From Gammaproteobacteria bacterium (GTDB lineage: Bacteria > Pseudomonadota > Gammaproteobacteria > Methylococcales > Methylomonadaceae): a DNA stretch of 64,000 nt. Where the stretch lies: NCBI GenBank assembly GCA_018830325.1, contig JAHJSQ010000036.1, positions 62,001 through 126,000 on the forward strand, written 5' to 3'. The notes beneath the pieces are model-generated. The model was not told the DNA's origin. It was given only the letters and a program-made list of their open reading frames with translations, and ran no database searches. Of this stretch, positions 16,324 through 25,764 are shown in pieces. The position numbers were made by a program, and so were the translations under genes. Numbering within the stretch: the stretch's first letter is position 1; each line of letters starts with the position of its first letter.

Positions 16324-18264
16324 TTACTCGGTTTTTACTAAATCTAGCTCTTCAAGCAAAATTTGCTTAATACGTTCGGCTTCGTAACGATAATCCGGCT
16401 TAATATCCAGAGGCAGAATGTTTGTGCCGGGTTGTGTTTGTATCAACGATTCTAATTTCTGTAAATGTTCTAAAGCTTCCTGATAGTACCTGTGCGAACC
16501 CAAAATTCCGACCTGCACCAAACCATGCTCTATGTTTTTTTCCATATCCAAAACCCGGTTGAATGCATCGACGGCTAGCTTCGGCTTTTTGATCTCCGCA
16601 TAAACTCTGCCCTTGAGATGATACATTTGAAATCGCAGACGCGAGTTGCGTTGAACGGATGGGTTGTCATTAATTAAAGTATCCAGCAACTGTAATGCTT
16701 GCAATGCGCTTACACCCTTACACTCAGGACTGGACATAATTTGAATGGTAGATTGCAGCATATTGAATAATTGCGGAACGTAATCTAATTTACCGGTCTG
16801 ATTCCGTATCTCGGAAAACTCACTCTCAGTCACTTCGTCGAAACGGCACTTTAAGATCAACCAATGCCACTGCAAATCCAGATTATCGGGAATTTTATGT
16901 CTGGCTTGGGTCAGTAATGTCAAAGCGGCTAAGGGTTGATCCGCCTGCTCCATTTGCAATGCCGCAGTGCGTTGCGCACGGGAAGAATGCGGATTACGCT
17001 CCGCCCAAAAAAACGTCAACTCCAGCGGGTTACCCCATAATTGACTGCGTTGATAAGTAAATGCGGCGCAAATGGCTAAAAACAAATAACTACCGATTCG
17101 GAGCATACGCCTATTCACCCGAATCAATAAACTACCGAGCGGTAAAAACAAAAAAATAGCCGGTAAATAATTACGGTGCTCGAAATAAAGCTCCAATCCG
17201 ATTGTAGTGGACTCCAAAACATGCCCAGCCAAAAAAAACAGCCATGATAAGCTCAACAACGGCCAACGCCTTCGCATGACAATCGCGCCGAATAACATCA
17301 GCGATAATGCAATAACGCTGTACAAAGTCGTTGGCGGTGCCAACAACCCGGTGGACAATTCGATATTCTCGTTCAAAAGCCCCGGATAAAACATACGCGG
17401 TATATACAAATGATATAAATACCCGATTACAATCCGGCTTTCGGTAAGCACCCTTTGCGGTAAATTAAACGTGCGGTTATAAAAAGGATGATCAAGCGTA
17501 TAGGGATTAAAAACGTAAATTAGATAACCGAAAATAGCGAGACTCGGTAATAAAATAAATGTAATTTGCCAGAGCTTGTTCAGCGACACTACTCCGCTTG
17601 AGGGATGACGAAAAACGCACAGCTCGACCATCGCGATCAGCAATGGCAACAATATACCGTTCTCCTTGCTCAACAGCGCCAGTAAAGTACCCAAGACCAC
17701 CGCGCTGGTCATATATGCGTAGGCTCGATGTGGGTCTTCCGCCAACAAACGCCGACCCTTGACATAAAGCCATAAACCTAATATCGAAAAAAAAGCCGAC
17801 AACATTGCCATACGCTGAACGACATATAGAACGGTCGAGACCATGTACGGATGCAGCAACCATAATGCGGCGACCAGCAAAGCGGCATTATTTAGGCGGC
17901 TAGAGGGAAGATAGAAGCACAGCAATAACTGCCGGCATAACAAGTACAAAAAAATGCCGGAAAGTCCGTGCAACAATACATTAGTCCGTTTAAACGGAAA
18001 AGGATCGGCCGGCCAATCGGTTCCGTCCAACAAAAAGCTAAGAAGGCTTATCGGTCGCCCGGTCGGGCCCGCAATGCCCGAAGAAATATACTTGAGAAAG
18101 GTGTCTAGATTTCTGACGCCGTTGTAATCTCCGAGCTTGTTGAGATTGGCGTAATCGTCGAAAAGAAAGCTGCCAAATAGTCCGGGATAAAAGCACAGAA
18201 AAAAAACAATAACTATTGAAAAAACAAATAAGCTATTTTTGTTTGAAGAAGTATTGACTCTCAT
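16324..18264 (-). CDS. GT-C-like polytopic membrane protein with C-terminal TPRs, candidate pilin glycosyltransferase
   Basis: 646 residues. About ten hydrophobic segments (roughly 10-420) are followed by a soluble helical region (about 425-640) with TPR-like blocks such as RFQMYHLKGRVYAEIKKPKL. An FLFDDYANL motif sits in the first periplasmic loop, where GT-C glycosyltransferases keep a catalytic acidic pair, and TNVLLHGLSG follows in the style of PMT/TMTC-like proteins. It lies directly downstream of pilA, the place where pilin-modifying enzymes (TfpO, TfpW) are found in other bacteria. Glycosylation of PilA is inferred. No ribosome site is obvious before the ATG. Confidence 0.6.
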   Translation of the reverse strand: MRVNTSSNKNSLFVFSIVIVFFLCFYPGLFGSFLFDDYANLNKLGDYNGVRNLDTFLKYISSGIAGPTGRPISLLSFLLDGTDWPADPFPFKRTNVLLHGLSGIFLYLLCRQLLLCFYLPSSRLNNAALLVAALWLLHPYMVSTVLYVVQRMAMLSAFFSILGLWLYVKGRRLLAEDPHRAYAYMTSAVVLGTLLALLSKENGILLPLLIAMVELCVFRHPSSGVVSLNKLWQITFILLPSLAIFGYLIYVFNPYTLDHPFYNRTFNLPQRVLTESRIVIGYLYHLYIPRMFYPGLLNENIELSTGLLAPPTTLYSVIALSLMLFGAIVMRRRWPLLSLSWLFFLAGHVLESTTIGLELYFEHRNYLPAIFLFLPLGSLLIRVNRRMLRIGSYLFLAICAAFTYQRSQLWGNPLELTFFWAERNPHSSRAQRTAALQMEQADQPLAALTLLTQARHKIPDNLDLQWHWLILKCRFDEVTESEFSEIRNQTGKLDYVPQLFNMLQSTIQIMSSPECKGVSALQALQLLDTLINDNPSVQRNSRLRFQMYHLKGRVYAEIKKPKLAVDAFNRVLDMEKNIEHGLVQVGILGSHRYYQEALEHLQKLESLIQTQPGTNILPLDIKPDYRYEAERIKQILLEELDLVKTE

Positions 18265-18270
18265 TTGGAG

Positions 18271-18303
18271 AAAAGCCCTGCTTTGTTCCGCACAGGGCTT
18301 TTT
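18271..18303 (-). terminator. Intrinsic terminator between pilA and the GT-C-like gene
   Basis: A ten-base stem (aaaagccctg with cagggctttt) and a short loop, with T runs on both strands. It lies 17 bases after the pilA stop and just before the next gene, so it should end most pilA transcripts and let a minority read through. Confidence 0.8.
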
Positions 18304-18319
18304 ATCTTGGAGCAGTATA

Positions 18320-18763
18320 TTATCTGCAAGAACTAGGTCGGAATTTCGCAGGGATTGTTCCTCCTGTACATGTCCAACTAATCGTGCCAGCTGAAGTTAC
18401 CGGACTCAAAAGCAAGGTTGTACCTCCAAGACCGGAGGACACGCCTGTACCTTGCATTGTCGCGGTAATAACGCCGGTATCGGCTATTGAAACAGAAGCC
18501 ACATACTTACCGTCAATCTCGTCTGCTTCCGCAATACCGGCGGCAGCATTATTGGCTGGCATTGCACCGTTATTGCTCCAAAATTCAGCTACCGCCGTTT
18601 TCGCCCCGCCGGTCAACGTCATCGCTTCCGAAACTTGAGAGCGCCCGATGTAATCTTGATAGGCGGGAACTGCGACCGCCGCTAAAATACCGATGATCGC
18701 GACCACGATCATCAGTTCGATCAAGGTAAAACCTTGTTGTGTTTGTGTTCTAAATTTTTGCAT
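18320..18763 (-). CDS. pilA: Type IVa major pilin
   Basis: 147 residues from ATG 18763, with GAGGTGG six to eight bases upstream. The leader [11 protein letters not shown] is followed by [20 protein letters not shown], so the prepilin peptidase site (G/F), Glu5 and the hydrophobic helix are all present. A C-terminal cysteine pair (WTCTGG and PSSCR) would form the disulfide loop. The body is Ala/Gly/Thr-rich, which suits O-glycosylation. A sigma-54 promoter lies upstream, matching control by PilS-PilR encoded at 28.4-31.4 kb. Confidence 0.95.
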   Translation of the reverse strand: MQKFRTQTQQGFTLIELMIVVAIIGILAAVAVPAYQDYIGRSQVSEAMTLTGGAKTAVAEFWSNNGAMPANNAAAGIAEADEIDGKYVASVSIADTGVITATMQGTGVSSGLGGTTLLLSPVTSAGTISWTCTGGTIPAKFRPSSCR

Positions 18764-18817
18764 GATAACCACCTCTGTGTTGGTAGAAAAGTTCGAATTG
18801 AATTCAGTTAAGATAAG

Positions 18818-18833
18818 GCATGCTCCATGCCAA
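18818..18833 (-). promoter_or_regulatory. Sigma-54 promoter of pilA
   Basis: The minus strand reads TTGGCATGGAGCATGC. The GG and GC doublets are exactly ten bases apart as in the -24/-12 consensus (TGGCAC-N5-TTGC). Transcription would start near 18806, about 43 bases before the pilA ATG. PilR is the expected activator. Confidence 0.75.
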
Positions 18834-19216
18834 CTCTGAGAAAAACAATCTTGCTCTTTGAATTTCAATTGGTTAGGCGTGTCTCTTTTTGGTGAGCGGC
18901 GCAATTCAACCACTCAGACCGGAAATTCTACTCGGTACGACTTTCTAAAAACGGCGGTTTGTGACAAATTTTGTCAGTTCTTTCGCTCTATTGCCGGCCG
19001 GATTTTGTAAACCCGGCCGTAACATTTATACCCTTGGCGAGACGAGGTTTATAACCCATACCCATCAAGCTAAGGATGTCGCTAAAATTAACAAACTGAT
19101 TTGCCTAAGTTCATGTAGGGGTAAATAATTCACCTGGGCGATTAAAATCGCCCCTACATTGAATTTAGGGCACGTCGAGGGCTTCTACATAAGCTGTGGG
19201 TGTCGAGCATCAGTCG
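18834..19216. other. Upstream region of pilA, with a small hairpin repeat
   Basis: Upstream of the promoter no gene is seen. PilR sites would lie here. A palindromic unit at 19115-19159 carries gggcgattaaaatcgcccc flanked by tgtagggg. The rest shows no recognisable feature. Confidence 0.5.
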
Positions 19217-19342
19217 CTTTCCCTCACCTAGCGTTAAGTGAGGGGCGACGAAAGCGTCGTTCCCATAGAGGATGGTGGATACACTGTGGGAGCGATCCCC
19301 AGATCGTCCCTCACCTAACGTTAGGTGAGGGAAGGCCGAGAA
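19217..19342. repeat. Interspersed repeat H, copy 2
   Basis: Opens ttccctcacctagcgttaag and closes ctcacctaacgttaggtgag, with gtgggagcgatcccc inside. It is the inverted relative of 14913-15012 with one more palindrome arm. Confidence 0.8.
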
Positions 19343-19378
19343 TACCAAGTTACATTAAATGGCATCGAGTTCAAAAAG

Positions 19379-19583
19379 ACTAAAATATGCTGTTACCCAA
19401 GCTCCAGCTTGGGTAACCTGTTCAGGAAGCTCTAGCTTCCCGATAATCAAAGCCGGGGTTAATTGAAAATGTGCGGAGGCTGTGTCGGTCACAGGAAGCT
19501 TTTGCCCTGAGCCCTTCGGCTGCGCTCAGGCGAGCCTTGTCGAAGGGGGAGCTTCCGGAGTATCTTTCCCAAGCAGGAGCTCT
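19379..19583 (+). repeat. Interspersed repeat C, copy 1
   Basis: Begins actaaaatatgctgttaccc and carries gctccagcttgggtaac and ggaagctctagcttcc hairpin arms. It includes an extra block (ccctgagcccttcggctgcg) that is shared with copy 2 but absent from copy 3. The right end is cut off at ctctcatcgttatacata. Confidence 0.85.
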
Positions 19584-19603
19584 CATCGTTATACATAAAC
19601 CTA

Positions 19604-19748
19604 ACCTCAAACTACCGTTCGCTCTGAGCCTGTCGATGATGAAGGATAGTTTGAGGCTTCACCAAACCGGTGAAAGTATTGTAGACCCTCCATGCTTCGA
19701 CTTGGCTCAGCACGAACAGTCTACAACACATGTCAACTGCTCTTTTTA
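19604..19748 (+). repeat. Interspersed repeat M, copy 1
   Basis: Contains cctcaaactaccgttcgctc, agtttgaggcttcacc, a tgtagaccctccatgcttcg block and ends aactgctcttttta. Related units are at 44311-44499 and 60253-60409. Confidence 0.75.
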
Positions 19749-19914
19749 GATTTATGCTTAACTTTGGGTATGGTCGAAACGCCCCGGACGTGCTTATAAA
19801 GCCCGTCCGAGGGATTATTAGTAAACGCTACGAACGAACGCCCACTTAAGGAATCGGAAAGAGTTGCGCCTCTGTAATCCGGCGCATAAGGAACTTTCGG
19901 TATCGATTATTGGA

Positions 19915-20115
19915 TTATTTGCCGTATTTTCTACGGAATTTGTCGACTCTTCCAGCGGTGTCGACTACCCGTTGTTTACCGGTATAAAAAGGGTGGCATG
20001 CGGAGCACACCTCAACTTGAAGATCCTTACCCAATACGGACCCGGTTTCGAAGGTATTGCCGCAACCACAAGTGACTGTGATTTGTTTGTATTCTGGATG
20101 AATGTCTGGTTTCAT
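19915..20115 (-). CDS. rpmE: Ribosomal protein L31, zinc-binding type
   Basis: 66 residues from ATG 20115, chosen because GGAAG lies six bases upstream; an in-frame TTG four codons earlier contains that site. [33 protein letters not shown] and [10 protein letters not shown] are the L31 signature. The CxC and CxxC pairs are intact, so this is the zinc-containing (C+) form. It stands alone between repeats. Confidence 0.96.
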   Translation of the reverse strand: MKPDIHPEYKQITVTCGCGNTFETGSVLGKDLQVEVCSACHPFYTGKQRVVDTAGRVDKFRRKYGK

Positions 20116-20210
20116 GTTTGCTTCCAAATTACCCGTTAATGGGCCACATACTTATTAATGAACTGCGTATGATACTGTTTATATAAGTGAATCGCAATAT
20201 CAATTTTTGA

Positions 20211-20437
20211 GCTGTTACACAAGATCCAGCTTGGGTAACCCGTTCAGGAAGCTCTAGCTTCCCGACAATCAAGGAAGATTGAACGAGCGCGTCGGGGTTG
20301 ATTGAGAATGTGCGGAAGCTGTGTCGGTCTCTGGAAGCTCTTGCCCTGAGCCCTTCGGCTGCGCTCAGGCGAGCCTTGTCGAAGGGGGAGCTTCCGGGGC
20401 GTCTTTCCCAAGCAGGAGCTTGGGAAAGAGCGTGATG
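20211..20437 (+). repeat. Interspersed repeat C, copy 2 (full length)
   Basis: Runs from gctgttacacaagatccagc to gcttgggaaagagcgtgatg. It is the longest copy, containing both the ttgattgagaatgtgcgg block and the ccctgagcccttcggctgcg block. It fills most of the gap between rpmE and ampG. Immediately right, 20448-20483 holds a further small repeat (aacatttcggtttgcttcgg) also seen at 25718-25753. Confidence 0.85.
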
Positions 20438-20509
20438 TTTTGATTTGCGCTAAACATTTCGGTTTGCTTCGGTTACGGGCGAAACATTTAGGAAACCATC
20501 GTCAACCAG

Positions 20510-21844
20510 CTAACTTCGCGCATAGCGCCTCATCAACACCAGTACCAATACGATTGCCGGCAATCCGACCGATGCGGAATAGATGAAAAACCATTCATAA
20601 CCGTAATGTTCGACCACTATCCCCGAGAAGCCGCCTAAAAGTTTCGCCGGCAAGGTCATCAGCGAACTGAACAAGGCGTATTGGGTAGCGGTATAGGCCG
20701 TACTGGTCATGCTCGATAAATAGGCTATGAACACCGAGGTCGCAATACCTCCGCTGAGATTATCGGCACTGACGGCGCCGGCGAGCAAAACTAAGCTGGG
20801 CTCCGAGACGGCGAGCAGCACGAAAAGTAAATTGGTCGCGGCGGCCATCACCGCGCCGAGCAACAAAGGCTTCATGATGCCATAGCGGGCCACCAATACG
20901 CCGCCAAGCGAGGCGCCGGCGATGGTCATGAAAAACCCGAAAATTTTGCTAACGTCGGCAATTTCTTTTTTACTGAATCCGATATCCAAATAAAACGGGT
21001 TCGCCATCACGCCCATCGTGATGTCGCTCATTTTATAAGTCGCGATCAGCACCAGTATCATCAAGCCGAATTTACCGTTTCGAGTGAAAAACTCGACGAA
21101 CGGACTTAGCACCGCATCGGAAAACCAGGCGCCCAATCGAGCCAGCCAATTTCGGCGCTCCGCAACACCTAGAGCGGATTCCACTCTTCGCGCCAATTTC
21201 CGCGCTTCTTGATCTTCGTTAGGGAGCGGTTCGTCAATGATCAGCGTGGCCACGACACCGACCAGCATGCAGGCTGCCATCATTTGATAGGCAATTGCCC
21301 AATCGAAATACTCGGCAAGATAAAACGCACCGGCCCCTGCTACCAGCAATGCAATCCGATAGCCAAGCACATACATCGCCGCCATCGCGCCTTGATATTC
21401 GACGACGACCGCTTCGATTCGATAAGCATCGATGACGATATCTTGGGTTGAGGAACAAAACGCCACCCAAACGGCGAATATCGCGATCCATTGCAATTGC
21501 GATTCGACATCGGCGCTCGCCATGCCGATCAGACCAGCCGCAATACCCAATTGAGCCAGTAACATCCAACTACGCCGCTTGCCGAAACACTTGGTCAACC
21601 ACGGCAGCGGCAGCGTATCGACCACCGGCGCCCAAAATACCTTGATGGAGTATGTCACGCCAACCCAGCTGAAAAAACCGATGACGGACAATTCGACGCC
21701 GACATCGCGAAGCCATGCCGACAGCGTCGAAAAAACCAATAGAAAGGGAAGACCGGCCGAAAAGCCGAGAAAAACCATACCCAGAACGCGAGGCCGGGTA
21801 TAGACGAGAAAGGCTTCGCGCCATCCGCTCTTGACAGCCGTCAT
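20510..21844 (-). CDS. ampG: AmpG-like muropeptide permease (MFS)
   Basis: 444 residues from ATG 21844 with GGTGG upstream. LGMVFLGFSAGLPFLLVFSTL with WLRDVGV and FSWVGVTYSIKVFWAPVVD are diagnostic of AmpG, the inner-membrane importer of GlcNAc-anhydromuropeptides for cell-wall recycling. QDIVIDAYRIE and about twelve to fourteen membrane segments agree. Its product feeds NagZ/AmpD steps encoded elsewhere. The gene appears monocistronic, 55 bases downstream of nhaD. Confidence 0.9.
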   Translation of the reverse strand: MTAVKSGWREAFLVYTRPRVLGMVFLGFSAGLPFLLVFSTLSAWLRDVGVELSVIGFFSWVGVTYSIKVFWAPVVDTLPLPWLTKCFGKRRSWMLLAQLGIAAGLIGMASADVESQLQWIAIFAVWVAFCSSTQDIVIDAYRIEAVVVEYQGAMAAMYVLGYRIALLVAGAGAFYLAEYFDWAIAYQMMAACMLVGVVATLIIDEPLPNEDQEARKLARRVESALGVAERRNWLARLGAWFSDAVLSPFVEFFTRNGKFGLMILVLIATYKMSDITMGVMANPFYLDIGFSKKEIADVSKIFGFFMTIAGASLGGVLVARYGIMKPLLLGAVMAAATNLLFVLLAVSEPSLVLLAGAVSADNLSGGIATSVFIAYLSSMTSTAYTATQYALFSSLMTLPAKLLGGFSGIVVEHYGYEWFFIYSASVGLPAIVLVLVLMRRYARS

Positions 21845-21899
21845 GCCACCGACCGGCAATCAAGCCACGAAGCGCCGACGCGAAGCCGAAGCGCCATGA

Positions 21900-23258
21900 T
21901 TAGCCGTTCACCAAATAGTGAGCGAAAATACTGGCCGCATAACCGGCGGCGATCGCCGGCGTCCATTTCAAGTGACTGAAGAAGGTGTATTTATGATTGG
22001 ATTGCCCCATCAACGCTACACCCGCCGCCGAACCGATCGACAGCATCGACCCGCCCACACCGGCGGTCAGCGTAACCAGCAACCATTGGTATAAATCCAT
22101 CTCCAAGCCCATGTTCAATACCGCGAACATCACCGGAATGTTATCGACGATCGCCGACATCACACCGACCAGTATGTTGGCCGAGGTAAATCCGAGTCCA
22201 TCGTACATCGCCGCCGACATCAGTTCGAGATAGCCGATATAACCTAAACCGCCTACCGCAAACACCACGCCGAAGAAAAAGAACAGAGTATCCCATTCGG
22301 CATCGCGCACTTTATTGAAGATATCGAATTCATAATCTTCGTTGCTACGATAGAGCGTAGTGATATGAAAACCGTACAACATCAAGATCGAAAGACCGAA
22401 CATCATGCCCATGAACGGCGGCAAATGCAGAAATTGTTTGAAGCTGACCGCCGAAACGATAGTCAATGCGAACAGCACGCAAACCGTTACCGCGCCCGGT
22501 TTCAATTCGATCGCCGCTTCGTGAACCGCTTCTGGCTGCTCGTCGGGCACCGCGAAATGCATGAAGGCGGCCGGCACTAAATAGTTGACGGTTGATGGAA
22601 TAAACAGCGCGAAAAAGTCGAAAAACTCGGCATAACCCGCCTGCCATACCATTAGCGTGGTGATATCGCCGAACGGACAAAACGCGCCGCCGGCATTCGC
22701 AGCAATCACCAGGTTAATTAAACCGATCGTAATGAATTTGTCGTTTTTCTTGCCAACCGCCAATACGACTGCACCGACCAACAATGCCGAAGTCAGGTTA
22801 TCGGCAACCGACGACAAGAAGAATGTGATGATGCCGGTAATCCAAAACAGCTTACGATAACTGAATTGCTTTCTGACCAACCAGGAACGCAAGGCTTCGA
22901 AAACATTACGCTCGGCCATCGCGTTGATATACGTCATTGCAACCAGCAAGAACAGCATCAAGGCCGCGTATTCTTTTAGGTTATGCTCGAAGGCTTCGTG
23001 CAATTCTTCAGTTGAAACGCCTTTCGAGGACGCCAGAACCGCCGCATGTGCCCAAATAATTCCCGCCGCAAAGATGACCGGCTTGGATTTTTTCAACCCG
23101 GTAAACTCTTCGGCCATCACGAAACCGTAAGCGATGACGAAAATTAATACAGTATAGATACCTCGCTCGGTACCGGTTAGATCCAGGTTTTCAAACCCGC
23201 CTGCCATCGCCAGCTCCGGCAGACACAAAGCCAGTATTACAAATATAAGCCGCAACAA
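21900..23258 (-). CDS. nhaD: NhaD-type sodium/proton antiporter
   Basis: 452 residues starting at a TTG codon (23258), with AGGGGG five bases upstream; a second TTG follows directly. A short signal-like segment ending AMAGG precedes the transporter. SSVADNLTSALLVGAVV and GAFCPFGDITTLMVWQAG are the NhaD substrate-site blocks, and VDNIPVMFAVLNMG is the second broken helix. NhaD exports Na+ or Li+ at alkaline pH and is frequent in marine and soda-lake bacteria, which fits an alkaliphilic or halophilic host. Confidence 0.9.
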   Translation of the reverse strand: MLRLIFVILALCLPELAMAGGFENLDLTGTERGIYTVLIFVIAYGFVMAEEFTGLKKSKPVIFAAGIIWAHAAVLASSKGVSTEELHEAFEHNLKEYAALMLFLLVAMTYINAMAERNVFEALRSWLVRKQFSYRKLFWITGIITFFLSSVADNLTSALLVGAVVLAVGKKNDKFITIGLINLVIAANAGGAFCPFGDITTLMVWQAGYAEFFDFFALFIPSTVNYLVPAAFMHFAVPDEQPEAVHEAAIELKPGAVTVCVLFALTIVSAVSFKQFLHLPPFMGMMFGLSILMLYGFHITTLYRSNEDYEFDIFNKVRDAEWDTLFFFFGVVFAVGGLGYIGYLELMSAAMYDGLGFTSANILVGVMSAIVDNIPVMFAVLNMGLEMDLYQWLLVTLTAGVGGSMLSIGSAAGVALMGQSNHKYTFFSHLKWTPAIAAGYAASIFAHYLVNG

Positions 23259-23410
23259 AAGAACCCCCTGATTAGTAAATTATTGGAAAAAAGACCGTTA
23301 AAATTTTTCAAGCGGGATATTATAACCGCATAATAAACTTTGTCATTTTATCCGTGTCGGTATAATATTACCGGTTCACTTATTCGCCCCCTTACGGCGC
23401 TTTTCCAACG

Positions 23411-23548
23411 TAAGTATTCAGCCCCCCTCTTTGAAAAAGAGGGGCTAGGGGAGATTTTTTAAATAAATCCCCCAATCCCCCTTTTTCAAAGGGGAGGCCA
23501 ACAATACGCCTGGATTGCGGTAATTTGCCAACGGGGTCTGAATACTTA
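23411..23548. repeat. Palindromic element K with 11-bp terminal inverted repeats
   Basis: The ends taagtattcag and ctgaatactta are perfect inverted repeats. Inside is a second stem made of ctctttgaaaaagagggg and cccctttttcaaaggg. The element fills the gap before cysI and must be transcribed with it or separate it from its promoter; a tataat box occurs at 23361. Confidence 0.8.
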
Positions 23549-23571
23549 CTTTCCAACAGCTCATCCTCACT

Positions 23572-25224
23572 ATGTACCAATACACTCAAGACGATCAAAC
23601 GCTCATTGATGAACGTGTCGCCCAATTCAGAGGCCAAACCGAACGCTTCCTGAAAGGAGAACTCGACGGCGATCAATTCCGCGCGCTTCGCTTAATGAAT
23701 GGCTTGTACATTCAAACTCACGCGCCGATGCTGCGCGTAGCCGGCCCTTACGGCCTGCTGTCGTCCAGGCAATTGCGCAAATTGGCCGAAATCGCACGTA
23801 AATACGACAAGGGCTATTGTCATTTTACGACGCGCCAAAATATTCAATACAATTGGCCCAAGCTCGAGGAAGTCCCGGACATTCTCGCGGAACTGGCTGA
23901 GGTTCAAATGCATGCGATTCAAACCAGCGGCAACTGCATGCGCAATACGACGACCGACCCTTTGTCCGGCGTCTGTAAGGATGAGATCGAAGACCCGCGC
24001 CCCTACTGCGAAATCATTCGCCAATGGACTACGCTGCACCCCGAATTCGCGTTTTTGCCTCGCAAGTTCAAGATCGCTGTCAGCGGCGCCCTGCACGACC
24101 GGGCCGCGACGCAATTTCATGATATCGGCCTGCATTTGGTTAAAAACGATGCCGGCGAAGTCGGCTTTAAAGTTTTCGTCGGAGGCGGCCTAGGCCGCAC
24201 GCCGGTCATCGGACAAGTCATTCGTCCGTTTCTGGAAAAAAAGCATCTATTGTCTTATCTGGAGGCCATCGTCCGCATTTACAATCTGTTCGGGCGCCGC
24301 GACAATAAGTACAAAGCCAGAATCAAAATTTTGGTTAAAGAAGAAGGCCTCGAAAAGATCACCGAACTGGTCAAGCAAGAATGGCAGTTGAACAAAGATA
24401 GCCTCGAGCTGAGCGACGAACGTATTGAATCCATCAAGGCGCAGTTCGCGCCGCCGGCTTACGAAACCAATGCCGGCCTTGACGGCAGTTTCAATGATCG
24501 GCTCCAAGACAATCCGGCTTTTGCAACTTGGGTCCAACAGAATACGGCCGATCATCGCGTGCCCGGTTATCGTGCGGCCTTCATTTCTCTGAAAGCACCC
24601 GACGCCCCTCCCGGCGACATTACCGATACGCAATTGGACTTGGTCGCCGATTTGGCCGACCGCTTCAGTTTCGGCGAAGTCCGCAGCACTCATAGGCAAA
24701 ATTTGGTTTTGACCGATGTCAAGCAGACGGATTTGTTCACCTTATGGCAGGAGCTCGACGCCGCCAAGTTGGCCACGCCGAATATCGGCTCCGCGACCGA
24801 CATCATCTGCTGCCCGGGCCTCGATTTTTGCTCGCTGGCCAACGCTGGTTCCATCGGCATTACCCGCGAAATCAATCAGGCCCTGGACGATCTCGATTAC
24901 CTGCACGATCTCGGCGATATCAAGATCAACATCTCAGGCTGCATGAACGGCTGCGCGCATCAAAGCGTCGGCCATATCGGGATTCTCGGCGTCGATAAAA
25001 AAGGCGAGGAATGGTATCAAATCACGCTGGGCGGTTCGTCCGAAAACGAAGCCGCGATCGGCGATAGGTTAGGACCCGCGGTTGCCAAGGATCAAATCAC
25101 GCGGGCCGTGCAAGACATTCTCGATGTTTACATCAAACAAAGACAAGAAGACGAGTCTTTCTTACATACCGTTAAACGCGTCGGCATTACGCCATTCAAA
25201 GAGCAAGTTTATGCAAATCATTAA
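23572..25224 (+). CDS. cysI: Sulfite reductase hemoprotein subunit
   Basis: 550 residues. Two ferredoxin-like half-domains carry the siroheme/4Fe-4S cysteines: CCPGLDFCSLA (about residues 407-417) and SGCMNGCAH (about 454-462). ..TTRQNIQYNW and SGNCMRNTTTDPLSG bind siroheme and substrate. It reduces sulfite to sulfide in cysteine synthesis. The DUF934 gene overlaps its 3' end by 14 bases, a pairing seen in pseudomonads and related bacteria. No NADPH flavoprotein subunit is nearby, so electrons may come from ferredoxin. The start lacks a clear ribosome site. Confidence 0.9.
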   Translation: MYQYTQDDQTLIDERVAQFRGQTERFLKGELDGDQFRALRLMNGLYIQTHAPMLRVAGPYGLLSSRQLRKLAEIARKYDKGYCHFTTRQNIQYNWPKLEEVPDILAELAEVQMHAIQTSGNCMRNTTTDPLSGVCKDEIEDPRPYCEIIRQWTTLHPEFAFLPRKFKIAVSGALHDRAATQFHDIGLHLVKNDAGEVGFKVFVGGGLGRTPVIGQVIRPFLEKKHLLSYLEAIVRIYNLFGRRDNKYKARIKILVKEEGLEKITELVKQEWQLNKDSLELSDERIESIKAQFAPPAYETNAGLDGSFNDRLQDNPAFATWVQQNTADHRVPGYRAAFISLKAPDAPPGDITDTQLDLVADLADRFSFGEVRSTHRQNLVLTDVKQTDLFTLWQELDAAKLATPNIGSATDIICCPGLDFCSLANAGSIGITREINQALDDLDYLHDLGDIKINISGCMNGCAHQSVGHIGILGVDKKGEEWYQITLGGSSENEAAIGDRLGPAVAKDQITRAVQDILDVYIKQRQEDESFLHTVKRVGITPFKEQVYANH

Positions 25225-25666
25225 AGATAAAAAAATCACCGAAGACAATTGGCAATTTGTCGCCGATGATCAAGACATCCCTCAAACCGGCGATATTACC
25301 GTTTCCGTATCTCGTTGGCTGAACGATAAAGACTCCCTTACTCGGCGCGGCGGACAAACCGGTCTCAGAATTCGATCGACCGATACGCTTGAAGACATTG
25401 CCGGCGATTTAGCCGGAATGCCTTTGGTCGAATTGGACATCGCGATGTTCGGCGACGGGCGCTCGTTCAGCCAAGCTTGGTTGCTGCGCAACCGCTATCA
25501 TTACCGCGGCGAAATTCGCGCTGTCGGCAATTACTTGATCGATCAGATATTTTATCTGCACAGAACCGGCGTCGACGCCTTTCAATTGGATGAAAGCAGA
25601 AAGCCGGAAGACGCGCTGGCCGCATTGAACGATTTTTCGGTAGCTTATCAGCCGTCGGTCAATTAG
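25211..25666 (+). CDS. DUF934 protein, sulfite-reductase partner
   Basis: 151 residues from ATG 25211, which lies within the last codons of cysI. PLVELDIAMFGDGRSFSQAW and LLRNRYHYRGEIRAVGNYLI with DQIFYL are the DUF934 core. Members are encoded right after cysI-type genes and are regarded as sulfite reductase accessory proteins; the mechanism is not established. The overlap suggests coupled translation and fixed stoichiometry. A hairpin (25678-25699) follows. Confidence 0.85.
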   Translation: MQIIKDKKITEDNWQFVADDQDIPQTGDITVSVSRWLNDKDSLTRRGGQTGLRIRSTDTLEDIAGDLAGMPLVELDIAMFGDGRSFSQAWLLRNRYHYRGEIRAVGNYLIDQIFYLHRTGVDAFQLDESRKPEDALAALNDFSVAYQPSVN

Positions 25667-25677
25667 CCGCCCTCTGC

Positions 25678-25699
25678 GGGGCGGGTTTTAACCCGCCCC
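25678..25699 (+). terminator. Possible terminator after cysI-DUF934
   Basis: A stem of ggggcggg with cccgcccc, with a short loop. It is 12 bases after the DUF934 stop. No long T run follows, so termination may be weak; similar hairpins occur among the repeats. Confidence 0.45.
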
Positions 25700-25764
25700 A
25701 TACGTTTCTATTTGCCCTAAACATTTCGGTTTGCTTCGGCCACCGGCGAAAGGTCTAGCACGTT

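Noticed and set aside
19115..20440. Candidate CRISPR array because of closely spaced repeats
   Set aside because: The units differ in length and type, are internally palindromic, and lack uniform repeat-spacer periodicity; no cas gene is present.
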